A DNA stretch of 64,000 nt from Przewalskia tangutica (taxonomy: Eukaryota > Streptophyta > Magnoliopsida > Solanales > Solanaceae), in the NCBI GenBank assembly GCA_029844215.1, contig CM056718.1:87098764-87162763 (forward strand). The letters are read 5' to 3'. The translations under genes were made by a program, and so were the position numbers. Below the pieces are notes generated by a model. The model did not search any database and was not told where the DNA came from. It saw only the letters and a list, made by a program, of their open reading frames with translations. This document shows, in pieces, positions 35,551 through 47,376 of this stretch (its first letter is position 1; every line of letters begins with the position of its first letter).

Positions 35551-37534
35551 CACACGTAGCATCATAACATGTTTATCAAACCAACTTACCATACCTTCAA
35601 ACATCATTTCAAGCATTTGATAATCAAATAATTAAACCTTTTCTTATCTTTCTTAAGTCGTTATAGCTAACTTCCCATAAAGCTAGTATAACACTTAAAC
35701 TTTTTATGAAAACCAAGTATTACTTTTCTTCCAAAATGATTCATAACTCTTTTTGAAATATTCAAGATTCTTATTAATTAGAACTCAAGTCCAAAGACAT
35801 CAAAGTAAAGCCAATTTAGTTTAACACACGTACGTCTACCGTACTATATATATTTCATAAATATCATGCTCAAAGGGATAGGAAGAATCACATACCTCCT
35901 CGGCTAAATCCACTTGCCAAGTCGGATATGTCGCGCGCAGAGTGTCAACCTATAATAGTCAAAACACGCCTATCAACTTCTAGTTTTTCGTGGGATTCTT
36001 CTAAGTAAGACTTCTCTTAGTCTACGAAAAATTGGGCAGCACTTCCCCCGTTTCTACTCAATTCTCCACCTTTATCAAGGCCCGATAATAGTAACCAACA
36101 TGCCATAAATAAGGCGCAATAATTCCGAAATTTAAAGAAGGGGATCACACGCCCAAACGGAACGCGATTAACAATCTCTCCTTAATAATAACAATAATTA
36201 AAGAAGGGGATAACACGCCCAAACGGAACGCGATTAACAATCTCTCCTTAATAACAACAATAATTAAAGAAGGGGATAACACGCCCAAACGGAACGCGAT
36301 TAACAATCTCTCCTTAATAACAATAATAATACAGTCCAAAGTAAATACGGTCCAAAGTAAATACGGTCCAAAGTAAATACAGTCCTTACGTTGGGGTCCT
36401 TGGCCAACTTTTACAATTTTATTTATCCAATTACTTCATTAGTCTTCCAACTTATATTCCAATCTTTATATAAGTTATAGTTTCTTTGTTGTTAACTTCT
36501 TAGTAAGTAATGGATACATTTTTACCATTTTAATGGCTAATATGTCAATTCTCCTTTTAACATCTTAACATGATCCAAATCTTTCCTTATATCTCATACT
36601 TCATAATATACTTCCAATATATGTATAATATCTAATATACATAATAATCAACTTCACAAAGAGGTTAAGGTTCATTACCTCAATAATAGCCCAAAAATAT
36701 CCAAGAACTTAAAGTCGTTCCAAAGCAAGTCTTAGCTCCAAATCTTTGAGTTTTAGCTCCAAATCTTTGTGTTCCAAACCACCACAAGTCACCCTTATAA
36801 GTTCCTAACCAACTTCTATTCAAGAATTAACTCCAAAAAGTGAAGAACACTAAAGTTCCAAATCTGTCCACTCTCGGCTTTGGGAGGGTTTTTGAGGCTA
36901 GGGGTGTGAAATCTTGTCTAACTCTTGGTTAATAATCTTCCTAATACATTAAGGAAGAACACTTATAAATTTAAGAATTTTTGGACAACATTTGGTTAAG
37001 GGGAGGGGTGCTCGACGAGAGCAAGAAGAGAGGAAGGGAGAGGGAAATTATTTTCAAGTCTTGAAATATTCTAAGTGTGGAAGATTTTCATCAACTAGAG
37101 GGGTTTATATAGTACAACCAAGGGTTAGGATTAAAACATGTGTATGGTATAGATTGTTTGTGTAGGTTCCTTTCTCCACTTGTCACACAAATGTCATGCA
37201 AGACTTTGACCATTTGACTTGCCCACTAACTTGCCAAAAACCGTCCACTATGCCATGCAATACCATGCAAGACTTTTGGCCACTTGTCTTGCCCACTAGT
37301 CTTGAAAAATAACGTCCAACATGGCTCTTGGGGTGACATATGTCGCCCTCCTATTGGTCCAAAATATTTATCTCTCGGAAAAATTCCAAAAAATATTGAA
37401 AACGTAAAAAATTCCTTCACAAAGTTCGGAATATTTTCCGTCGGAAACCAATTCTTTCATTCTTACCCTAATTAGGGTTTATACATTCGTACGTACGTTC
37501 TTACATACATACTCCGGAACTACGGGGTATGACA
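35551..37534 (-). mobile_element. LTR F, right part
   Basis: Continuation of LTR F after element E. The joined text across E reads actaacacac/gtagcatcat, as in B's LTR near 20097. It contains the 66 bp and 15 bp arrays at 36134-36385 and ends with CTACGGGGTATGACA at 37520-37534. The next bases (TAAAC) are the expected target copy in LTR H. Confidence 0.78.
36134..36385 (-). repeat. 66 bp x3 and 15 bp x3 arrays in LTR F
   Basis: Three consecutive 66 bp units begin aaagaagggg at 36134, 36200 and 36266 and include cacgcccaaacggaacgcg. They are followed at about 36332 by three 15 bp units of tccaaagtaaatacgg. Single-copy equivalents occur in related LTRs. Confidence 0.9.
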
Positions 37535-38641
37535 TAAACTATCAACAACAATATTTCCTTCATATATAACATGCAACATGCGTTATTAACAACAATAATA
37601 ACCAACGAAACCAATGACACAAAATTGTCTCAATTCGGCCAACAACATATCTATCATATACACATCTTATTTTCCATTTCTTCCTTAACATAAATTCATC
37701 CTTTAAACATAACAATAAATAATATCCAATTACTTTAATTTAAGAAGAACTATTACCTCATTTTTGTGCCAAAAATCATCCAAAACAGCCCCTTAGGTTT
37801 TGGTCCGCAGTTTTCGTTTCGCTCCACTTCTTCAAGTTTCAATCACATATATGTGACCTCTATGAGCTTATTCACAACTTCACTTTGTATTTCACTTCCA
37901 AAAAGTTGATAAAACTTAGGGTTTTGGCAACACCATTCTCGACCAACAACATGTTTTAGGGGTTTAAGGGGTTATTTTGGCTTAGCACTGCATTAGGGAT
38001 CTTAGTCTTGAGTTTGAGGATTTATCATCAAGATTTGAAGAATTTTTGTCATCCAAATGACCCCTTGGCCGAGAGCTATTGAAGAGAAAGAGATAGAATG
38101 TTGTGTAAAATAAGGCTAAGTGTAGAAATCTTGCACTCCCTCTATGTATATATAAATATCACAATGGATGAGATCTTGCCAAGTGTATGGACAAGTGGAG
38201 TGGGACCCACTTGTCTCCACAAATATCTAAATCTAAGTCAAGTCTTCCAAGACAAGTGGAGTGACATGTGTCGCCCTCCCATTGGTCCCAAAATTATTTC
38301 ATCTCCCAAGTCGCCCTCCCATTGGTCCCGAAATTATTTCATCTCCCAAAAAATCCATAATTGGCCAAAATATCTCAAAATATTGTGGGCCCCACAAAAC
38401 CGTAAAATTTTCCCGTGGCCCCACATGACCAAATCTGGAATTTAAAATCCAAAATTCCAATATATTCTATAAGTCCCAAATATCAAATTTGAGGACCAAA
38501 TTCCAATTAATAAACCTTTTCATTCACAAATTCCCGATATTTTTTCTTAAGAAAAAGTAATCTTTCTTTCTTTCCAGAATTCAAATCTCAATTTCCTTCG
38601 TACGTTCTCATCTCATTGCCTTGGAATTATGGAGTGTAACA
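37535..38641 (-). mobile_element. LTR H, right end
   Basis: The outermost LTR of the nest, with its left part outside the window. The end GGAGTGTAACA (38631-38641) marks the LTR terminus. It contains a 40 bp tandem duplication starting tcgccctcccattggtccc at 38271 and 38311. It is the oldest insertion of the stack by nesting order. Confidence 0.65.
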
Positions 38642-40450
38642 CCCACGTCACCCGTAAGCCTTGTATGACTGAGTGTCCACTACTATCCTGTCAAAAGACG
38701 GATCTTCTGTCGAAAACGGTGACAGGTTTGTCTCTAGTCCTCTAGTCCTTGTCCTTAGTCCTCTTCCTTTGCTCAGGATTGTCCATAAATCCAGTTTATT
38801 ACAATCTAAGTCCATTCTTTTTAGGTCGTTATTTATAACAGTCCAATCTTTAGTCGGGAAGGTGAGTAGTCCAATTTTTTATTTTAGGGTGTAGGGAATA
38901 TAAGTTTTTAATGAAAACACTTCATATTCCTAGCCTTGCTTTATTCCCTTTTATTCAGAAATTCTCTAAACATATTATGGACAAGGAAGACTAATTAACT
39001 CATACCTTTGTAATCTGGCCCACGTCAGTGACGTATCCAAATTCTCCTTACCATTGGATGTAGGCTTTCTGCTACACGATGGAATATCGTCTTCAGCCTT
39101 CTCCTCATGTCTCAGTTGACATCCTCAATCTCTTGTGGACGTTTGTTTCCACCACTCTCAGAAGCGGTGACAACAACTCTTCCTATATCCTTAGCCTTGC
39201 TAGCATGAGTATCGGCAGTATCTTCAAGTTCAGGATCATTCAACAAAGATCTCCCCTTTGACGGAACAGATCTGTAAATATCGTCACATAGAGACCCAAA
39301 AATAGGACCAGATCTGTTAGCATACATCCTTCTAGCACTAGTACCAATATTATCTTAAGATTGTGAGTTATATAATGGATGTACGGGAATAGTATACAAC
39401 TACCGCTAGTGCTTTGAAAGGGTAAACAATATGATTACAATACAATAGGCTTGAAGTCTAACAAGTGTTGTGATAACAACAAGTCTTGTGATCTTGATCT
39501 TCTGTCTTTGAATGCGTCTTTGAGTCTTCGATGTTGATATCTTCGTTGGAACTGCAGCAAGCCCCTTGATCTTTATAACCTGAAACCAATAGAAATTAAA
39601 TCTGGAAAATGGCTTGCTGAGTCGATTGATATTCAATCTTTCCTTAAGATAATATTGCCCCGTATAATCCTTTAACGGTGTTTTGGCAACTTATCTCCCA
39701 AGATAAAACATCAATCAAACAGGTGAGCAAAGAAAACTCAAGTGTTCGCTAGGAAAGAAGGATCTTTGTGTGTGTGGAAGAGTGCATGAGAGGAATATAA
39801 TTTCTGAAGTGTGTGTGTTTCAATTGTGCCAATGGCATCAATTTATAGTTGTGATCAAGGTGTCTTCTCAAATGGCCAAGTAATGGCCTCCAATGTCATA
39901 TAATGACCTTTAATTTGAGGTTACAATTCAGTCAAACAATGGCTGAATTCATGAGGCAAATAATGGAGAATTAATGCTCCAAATTCAGCCCAAAAATCAG
40001 TTAAAACTCGTCTCCAACGGTCACACTGGAGCGCCGCAGCCCTTCGGGAAGGCGCCGCGACGCCTAAGTTCCAATAACCTTCAGTGATTTTTACCGTCAT
40101 CAGCACCGCGGCTCAGGCATCAAGGCGTCGCGGCCCTTCAAGCATTTTCCTGACTCGTTACACCTTTTACACTTTGTACACTTCTTCCTTCATTTACCAA
40201 CGTGAAACTATTGTCATTTGGCCAATACCCGTCTATTATCTTATGTCTCAAACTTTTTGTATACATACTAATATCTCTTCCACTAAGGAAATTTACGATC
40301 CTTGGTACATAGTGTGCACGTGTGTGGAAACGACGTTTCCGACGTGCAGGGCCCCAATTGTTCGATTCATAATTAATAGGATTAACTTTATTTCACGTTT
40401 AATAAATTTCCAACACATAACAAGAATCAAACTTCTTGAAAGTCATCTGT
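38642..40450 (-). other. Unclassified repeat-like region
   Basis: No complete gene. A 71-codon minus-strand frame at 39112-39327 (MYANRSGPIFGSLCDDIYRS...) is gene-like in composition but I do not recognise it. On the minus strand, 39780-39860 has a TATA-like ctataaattg followed by a CA-rich, CT-rich leader, which resembles an LTR or promoter. Two GC-rich modules (gcgccgcagccc near 40032, gcgtcgcggccc near 40124) resemble those in LTR G. A degraded minus-oriented retroelement is likely but its ends are not visible. Confidence 0.35.
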
Positions 40451-40538
40451 AAAGAATTGGACATTACTCGTTCACTTGAAAGTTTTTCATCAGTTTCTTA
40501 TCTAAAATTAATCCTTTTCTTTTTTTAAATGAATGAAG

Positions 40539-41014
40539 GGAGCAAAAGTTCTTGAAGATTTTAACACTCAGAAAGAAGCAGGTGGATCAAAAAGAGCTTT
40601 AGCTAAAACAATTGATGTAAATGTGACTATTAGAGTGATGGAAATCCATTTCTTGTGGGCTGGAAAAGGCACTTGTTGCATTCCTTTTCAAAGCACCTAT
40701 GGTCCTTTAGTCTCTGCAATCCATGTCACTCAAGGTTCTTTTCATTGCACTTCCTTTTGGTGTAACTCTTAGTTTCACTCCTCTTTTTGTCCGTAACTGA
40801 AGATGAATTCCTGCTTTGTTTACTTATTATTATTGCAGTAGCTAAAAGTGGCCGTTCTTCCAAAACCAAGAAGAAACACGTTGGAATAATATTTGGAATT
40901 GTAGCTGGAAATGCAGCTGGGATACTGATAGTTTCTTCAATTTTCTACCTCTGGTGGGCAAATAAGAAAGCACCAAGCCATATGAAAGTAGCAACTAACT
41001 CACCAACAAAATGA
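40539..41014 (+). pseudogene. Malectin-domain LRR receptor kinase fragment, no kinase
   Basis: Two exons of a plant receptor-like kinase of the LRR-VIII/malectin type (inferred from sequence pattern). Exon 1 (about 40539-40734) reads KVLEDFNTQKEAGGSKRAL, then IRVMEIHFLWAGKGTC, then YGPLVSAIHV, the C-terminal end of the malectin domain. A GT donor at 40735 and a ttattgcag acceptor ending 40838 bound a 104 bp intron that keeps the frame. Exon 2 has a basic stretch and one membrane helix (VGIIFGIVAGNAAGILIVSS...). It stops at 41014 after a short juxtamembrane part. LRRs upstream and the kinase downstream are absent, so this is a displaced gene fragment. Confidence 0.8.
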
Positions 41015-41087
41015 TAGTTTGAGGTAATAAAGCGAAAATAAGGATTTTATCCCTTATCAAATGGAAACTTCCACAAGCTATCCCGAG

Positions 41088-41838
41088 TAGGGGTGCACAA
41101 AAGGTTAAAATCGGACCGGACCGGACCGAAGATCGAAAATCCAGATTATTAGGACCGAAGACCGGACGGACGGTCGGTCCGTCGATTTTGGATCGAATGC
41201 ACCAGCCCCGTCGGCACCACTTTGATCGCCCGCCCGGATCGGACGTTGACATATCAAATATAGGTTGTAAATTGATCAAACTTTATATGGTCATAACTTT
41301 GCGCTCGAACGTCCGTTTTACCTATTGTTTTTTTATTTCGCGTATTTTTTCGATACGGGGTGGCCAAACTGCCGAAGCAGTTTGATTCCGCCGATTTCTC
41401 CAAAAACGTCCATCTTGCCCCTCAATTTCACTTTTCCCCCAAATCGTTACGTTTTTCCCCTTTTCAAATCTAAATATCTCGCGATATACAATAAATTTCA
41501 AAGTACAAATTTCGTGGTAATGTGTCCGAGAATGTCAATTTCAGTATTGGAAATTCAATTTTTTTTTAAAAAAAACGGGCCCCGGTACTCGACCCGGAAT
41601 TATATATATAATATATTAGGAATTTAGAAAATTAGAAATTATATATATTAGGAATTATATAATTCAATATATACTATAAATTATATATATTAGGAATTAT
41701 ATAATTCAATATATATTAGAAATTACATATATTATATATATTATAAAAAAATATCGTCCGAATGGACGAATTTCTCGATCGATCCGAGCAGGTTGTCGGT
41801 CCAATTTTTCGGTCCGGACCGATTTTTGTGCAGCCCTA
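41088..41838. mobile_element. Non-autonomous hAT-type element (751 bp)
   Basis: Terminal inverted repeats TAGGGGTGCACAAA (41088-41101) and its near-complement TTTGTGCAGCCCTA (41825-41838), with further matching ggtccgga/tccggacc stretches inside. The 8 bp target duplication is ATCCCGAG (41080-41087) versus ATCCCCAG (41839-41846), one mismatch. The 8 bp duplication and TAGGG-type ends indicate hAT. No transposase. The interior holds GGACC repeats and an AT tandem stretch (41600-41750: attatatatattaggaatta). Confidence 0.85.
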
Positions 41839-41846
41839 ATCCCCAG

Positions 41847-43845
41847 CACGATGGTATGACCAAATCATATGATCACAATAGGACTTAATTTTTTTCTTAG
41901 GCTGTTGAAATTTTTTAAGTTTATTACTTTTTTAAAAAAATAAAATTATTACATAGGGGTAGGATAGAGGATTACGATGTGGGGATTCAAACCTCGAAAT
42001 GACTCTAAAAGCTAACGAGATGATTTAAGATTGAACTACTAAATCCCTACAATTTTTGAGTTTATTACATTTGTTGTTAAATGATCGGAATGTTTGTTAT
42101 TTTCTTGAGAATCAAAATGTACATAAATAAAAGCAGCATCAGTTTTTCAAGTTTAGGTATGCACTAATATAACAGCTACCAAAATGTTTAATCCTTCGAG
42201 AACTTATTTCATACTAATAAGCAATTAAATCAAACACCGTGATTAATTTTAGAAGGAAAAGGGCTTCGGGACGGATGGTTAGATTGGATGAACATAGTTG
42301 ATCATCGAACTATGATGATTGGAATGAATACAGACATACTTTCGTACAAAAGACAGAAGAGAAAACATATAAAAATGTGAATGATGGAAATAACTTTAAA
42401 GAAAATGTTGCAGAAGATATATATCTTTCTATGCTTTTGAAAAATTAATCAAAAAATGAAGGGAAAATGTTCAAATATACCCCTCAATTTTGTGATTTAG
42501 AGTGTGATATACCCCTCGTTAAAAAAGTGGGACATATATACACATGTCGTTACACAAATGGTGCAATTTTTTTTTTTTTGCAGAAGAATTATTTTTTAAT
42601 TAAAAAAATTATTTAACTTATTTTTTAATTAAAAAAAATTGTCACAGACTTATTTTCTTAAAGTCACGTGGTAAAATAACTCTAGTTAGTTAGGTCTTGC
42701 TCGTTCTGGTGGTTGCGATTTAGAGCTGATCTTATTAAGACTTGGTTAACAAGTTATTTGAATATGTTCATTAATTGGGAGAAATTATTATAAGTAAGAG
42801 AATCTGTAAACTCATATTTAATTTATATTTATAATAAATAGATTTAAAGAATGGTTACAAAAAAATAAAAATAAGGGAGATAACCGTAATATCATAACCC
42901 ATAAGGGAGGTAAGTGTGATAGAGCGAAGAGGTCTCTACAATTATCTCTAATATATGCATATAGCAGATCCATGCAAGTTGGAAAAAATACAACTCATAT
43001 GTCTAATGAAAATAAAAATAGCAGATAAATCTGTATAAATAAAGCATTTCCGATCTTTTTGCAATTTTATAAAACAAAATTCTGATAACGCAAGTCCCTT
43101 CCGTAACAATATTCATTATTGTAAATTTCTAGTGATATTATTCCCTAGAAATTCCAGTGTGAATTTTTCCCAGACCCTGTGAATTTCTAGTGATATTATT
43201 AATTATATCCTTTGGTAGCATCCGAGCTCCCAAATAATTTACTAATTTCAATAAAATTACTGTCCATACTGACACACAACATTTATGATATTTTTTAAAA
43301 CCGAAGAGATTTCTTGCTAATGTCGTTTTCTATTCCCAAACACTCCTTATTTATATGATGTAATTTATCTAAAAGAATCATCTCGTTAAGCATAAAAGAT
43401 AAAATTTAAAGTTAAATAAAAAAAATGAGATAGGAGTTATTTTTCTCTCATCCTTTATCTTATTTTAAGAAATTCAAAAGGTCTTGCTTGTACCTTTTGT
43501 TTTCTAAGCTAATGCCTTTCTACCACATTCAAGCTTCTATTTCATATGAACTAATGGCCAGAGCTTTTCCAAAAAAAATAAAAAAACACTCATGTATACT
43601 TACTATGGTAGCACCGGATTTCGATCTAAAGTAATGATATGCAAACTAATATACATAAATACTTCAGATATATCAATACCAGCTGAATGAAGGAGTTACC
43701 ACAAATTTCATGAGGAAAAACGAATCTCATGTGCAATAATGGGGTAAAAATTAACATCCTCTTCTCTTATTCACAATAAACTCCCATCATAAATCTCTAC
43801 AACATTTTGCAGCTTTACTTCAACATCACAACCGCAAACAGTCAT
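41847..43845. other. AT-rich intergenic region
   Basis: No gene recognised. It contains poly(T)/poly(A) tracts (42566-42640), a doubled ttattttttaattaaaaaaa, and a direct repeat of aatttctagtgatattatt at about 43124 and 43185. Phrases such as tatacccctcaattttgtg at 42477 suggest old MITE fragments, but no inverted ends can be paired. Confidence 0.5.
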
Positions 43846-45052
43846 TTATAGCAGCATTCTTATTGCTTCCACGGGGAATGTAGGAGAAGTGAGTGACATT
43901 CTCTCTTCATAACACTTGGATTCTTCCAGTTCCTACACCAAAAGATTTACAAATTCATTATAGCAGTTATCATATAAATACAACAATATTTCTTTTATAA
44001 GAATAAATATAACAATATCAAGCAATATAACTACATATTCATTTCACCATGATTCATATATAATCGAGGATTGTCTAATAGTAAAGACAATATGAAGGTA
44101 ATTCCAGTGTTCATACTTCACTTACAATGTCTACATTCCAAGTAATGGTCGGATAAAAACTTATCTTTATTTTTTCAGAAACTATATGCTTTTACAGCCA
44201 ACAACTTCTTCAGACAGATAATTTTTTTACCATGTCACTCAGCTAAATTGAAACAAACAACAAATAAGGAATATGGTTGGTTTTTAGCCAAGGCACATCC
44301 TATGAGCCATAAAGCATAACCACACATCAGAATGATGGTCCCGCACACTTAGATGCTTCAACACGCGAATTTTCATTGTGACAATCAGCTCAGAAAATCA
44401 TATGTTTTAATATGCAGTATGCTAAAACGACATAGATACAGAATCATAGTTCTGTGCTATTACTGTGATTGTTGAATTTATCTCGTTGGAAATTTCATTT
44501 AAATTAGGCCCAATTTTCCATTGAACAAAAGAAGTCATGAGGAGTTTCTATAATTACCTAAATTGGATGTTTGAACTAAGGATAGTTCATTAATCCAGAG
44601 AAATTAGAATGTATAACTTCAAAGGGGTAGAGAACTTTTTGCCAGTCTAAATTTCCTTCAAGATGGAAGGCTTTAAGCTGTTAGATATTATAGGCTAGAG
44701 ATACAGTCTTTGTTAGGAAAGAGCAACAATTAGACAGTGTCAAATAAAAAAACTGTTAATACCACAATTGTTTTGGTTGGCTCATAATTGGTTATGAATC
44801 TTGACATGGCACAATTGCTATTGACTCACAGAGAACCACAGTGACACGCAATAAAATAGAAGGCAAATCAAAGAAAGGGAAGGCAAGAGGCATATCACTC
44901 TCCTCAGACTTTTCTTTAACAATAAAATGAACTTAAAAAATTTATACTTACAAAAAGAGCAAATTCAAATAGATCCATTGAAACAGTATAAAGTGAACTA
45001 ACAAGGTATTCCTTGCTGGTGTCATATCTAACAACAACGTCATCTATTTTTT
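43846..45052 (-). pseudogene. Aldose 1-epimerase remnant, 3' part
   Basis: Minus-strand exon from 45052 (after a tttccag acceptor) reads KIDDVVVRYDTSKEYL, matching the second exon of plant galactose mutarotases (DVVLGYD-type motif). It stays open to a GT donor at 44951 (…SMDLFEFALF), and a further open 87 bp block at 43846-43932 after a tag acceptor ends in a stop. That last part shows no epimerase similarity I recognise, so authentic coding may end near 45010. The catalytic domain (His/Glu residues, about 280 residues) is missing. Exon 1 lies at 50551-50729 across a LINE. Confidence 0.55.
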
Positions 45053-45221
45053 CTGGAAAGGACAAGACAAAATAAGACTTATTTCTTCAAGAATTCACAG
45101 CAAGCAGTACACATCAAGAAAGTTGAAACAAAAACATATACAAAAGTAGGAGTACAAAAACATATACTAGCAATAAAGGTTTCTCTCTCCCGGTGCACGT
45201 TAGCTTAGCGTGCGCCCACCA

Positions 45222-46593
45222 TGGGTCAGAGGGCGAAACCAGTAGTGAAGGAGGTCCAAAAGGCGCAGAAACCAGTCGGAACGAAGCGGATACACTTGCT
45301 GCTAGTCAATTGAGAGATGAAATTGAGGAAGGGACTGATATTGATGATTACCCAGTTGCTGAGCCGAGTTAAGCTAGCAAAAGCAAGGGGAAAGCTACAT
45401 CAAAGGAGGCATTGGCTGAATGGTTTGATATCATTCACTCACCGGTAGCAGAGTGACGGCAATTATGGGCTGAAGAAGTCGAACAGCAGGAGGAAACTGC
45501 GGGTAAGACGGATGAAACTAGGGCATCTGTTTGGGATAAATTTGATATTAATAAAATCTCAAATGCGGGGTCTAAGCTTGATTATATTAGTCCGGAAGTA
45601 AGCGGGAAACATCAAATTGTAGAAATTGAAACTGAAGATTTTGAATCTGAGATTGCTCACTGGGAAACAACAGTGGTGTGCTATGTTCTGGGTGCTCACC
45701 CACCATATTCAGTCCTAAACGGTTTTATACAGAGATTCTGGGGAGCTTTGGAGTAACCGGTGAAGTTGCTGCCATGTGACCAGGAGGTCACGGGTTCAAG
45801 CCGTGAAACAACCTCTTGCAGAAATGCAAGGTAAGCCTGCGTACAATAAACCCTTGTGGTCCGGCCCTTCCCCGAACCCCGCGCATAGCTGGAGCTTAGT
45901 GCACCGGGCTGCCCTTTTTTTAATTGTGGGGGAAGATTGGGATTTAATAAAATAGCCATGATGAAAACTGCGATTATCTTGGTAAGATTTTGATTCAATT
46001 GAAGGAAGGGATGCAGTGATTCAAGGGGGTATCTATCACTTTGACAATAAACCTTTTATTGTCAAGGCATGGAACCCTGACATGGAATTTTCTAGAGATG
46101 AACTACATTCCTTCTGGGTTAGATTACCAGGATTAGATTTCAAATATTGGAGTGTGAAATGACAGAGCAAAATAGGAAGCCTGGTGGGCAAACCCCTATG
46201 GTGGATAAGAATACCAAGAAGAAGATGGGACTGAACTTTGCGAGGCTGTTGGTCGAGGTGCAGATGGGTGCAACACTTCCAGAGGTAGTTTATTTCAAGA
46301 ATGAGAAGGGAAACATAATTGATCAGAAAGTTGATTGGAAGCCGTCCTTGTGCAGTACATGTCAAAAGTATGGACACTCAGCTGATGTTTGTCGGAAGAA
46401 TAAGGGAAAGCATGATACTGATAAACAAACAGAGGAGGAAACTGAGGTAGATGTTACTGCACCTGCAGCCCAAGTTACAGGTACATCAGTGACTGTTGCT
46501 AGAACTGGGATTCAATCTAATGTGGTTAGAAAGGGTCACATGTTAAGGAAGGGAACTGCAACAGGGGGGGCATCTAAGCAAAAAGCACATTAG
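45222..46593 (+). pseudogene. LINE ORF1 (DUF4283 and zinc knuckle)
   Basis: Starts MGQRAKPVVKE at 45222, with stops within 100 codons. The segment before the SINE reads VVCYVLGAHPPYSVLNGFIQ and after it continues AVIQGGIYHFDNKPF, then VKAWNPDMEFSRDELHSF, the DUF4283 pattern of plant L1 ORF1. The last 148 codons are open (46147-46593) and contain CSTCQKYGHSADVC, a C-x2-C-x4-H-x4-C knuckle. ORF1 normally binds the RNA and chaperones target-primed reverse transcription. Confidence 0.75.
45743..45921 (+). mobile_element. tRNA-derived SINE inside LINE ORF1
   Basis: Full-length SINE with an A-box-like ttggagtaaccgg (45748-45760) and a B-box-like gggttcaagcc (45792-45802), followed by the family body (cccttgtggtccggcccttc, gcgcatagctgg) and a T-run. 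Flanks ATTCTGGGG and ATTGTGGGGG form an imperfect target duplication of about 9 bp. Removing it restores the LINE reading …TTCTGG/GGAAGATTGGG. I recognise it as the Au/SolS-like type of Solanaceae. A truncated copy is at 55464-55538. Confidence 0.85.
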
Positions 46594-46789
46594 AGTATGG
46601 TTCAAATGTCTGAAGGTGATGGTTGGGTACAGCCTATTAAAACTGGTAGATCTCCTGAGATTACCAGAGAGGTGATACCAGCTACTAACACCTTTCAGGA
46701 GTTGGAGAAAGTCGACAGAATTGGGGGTAGTCAGAAAATTGGAGGGGTTGACAAAGGGGGGATGGTCCATTGGACCAATCCTCCAGTAA

Positions 46790-47376
46790 TGGTTAATATA
46801 ATTAGTTGGAATGTGAGGGGCATCAATGGTCCCAATAAGCAAAAGGAGATCAAACTCCTTTGCAATAAGTATGATAGTGGTTTAATAGGTTTACTTGAGA
46901 CAAAAATCAAGCAAAACAGAATTGGTACAGTAGCACAGAACTTTTTTGGGGGTTGGACTTATATTGCCAATCATGCCTACCATTATAATGGCAGGATTTG
47001 GATCCTTCGGAGAAAATATTTGTATGAAGTGGAGGAGATTGTCAGTTCAGCTCAAGCTTTGACTTGCTCAGTCAAATTCATTCCACTACAACTTAATTTT
47101 TATATTACTTTTATCTATGCTTTTAACTTGAAAGAGGAAAGGAAGGAGCACTGGGAATATCTGTAGCAGGTGAAGGAGGACTGTGACTTGCCCTGTTTAG
47201 TCATAGGTGATTTTAACTGTCCTCATATTAGAGGATCGGGTGGGTGGTACCAAGTACAATATTCAAAAGTCATTGATTTTTTTGAGTGTTTGCAAGGGTG
47301 TGAATTGAATGAGTTGTCTTGCTCAGGGTGCCAGCATACATGGAGTGATAAACATGAGGTCGATGGGATATTTTAA
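46790..47376 (+). pseudogene. LINE ORF2 endonuclease domain
   Basis: AP-endonuclease-like domain starting VNIISWNVRGINGPNKQKE at about 46791, with LIGLLETKIK (catalytic Glu), then after a stop at 47164 the GDFNCPHIRGSGGW motif. A frameshift near 47370 precedes HSPLRVYL at about 47468. In L1 elements this nicks target DNA. Stops show it is inactive here. Confidence 0.8.

Noticed and set aside
45831..45998. Protein-coding frame across the SINE on the minus strand
   Set aside because: The frame (45696-45998) is read from antisense SINE and LINE sequence and has no independent support.
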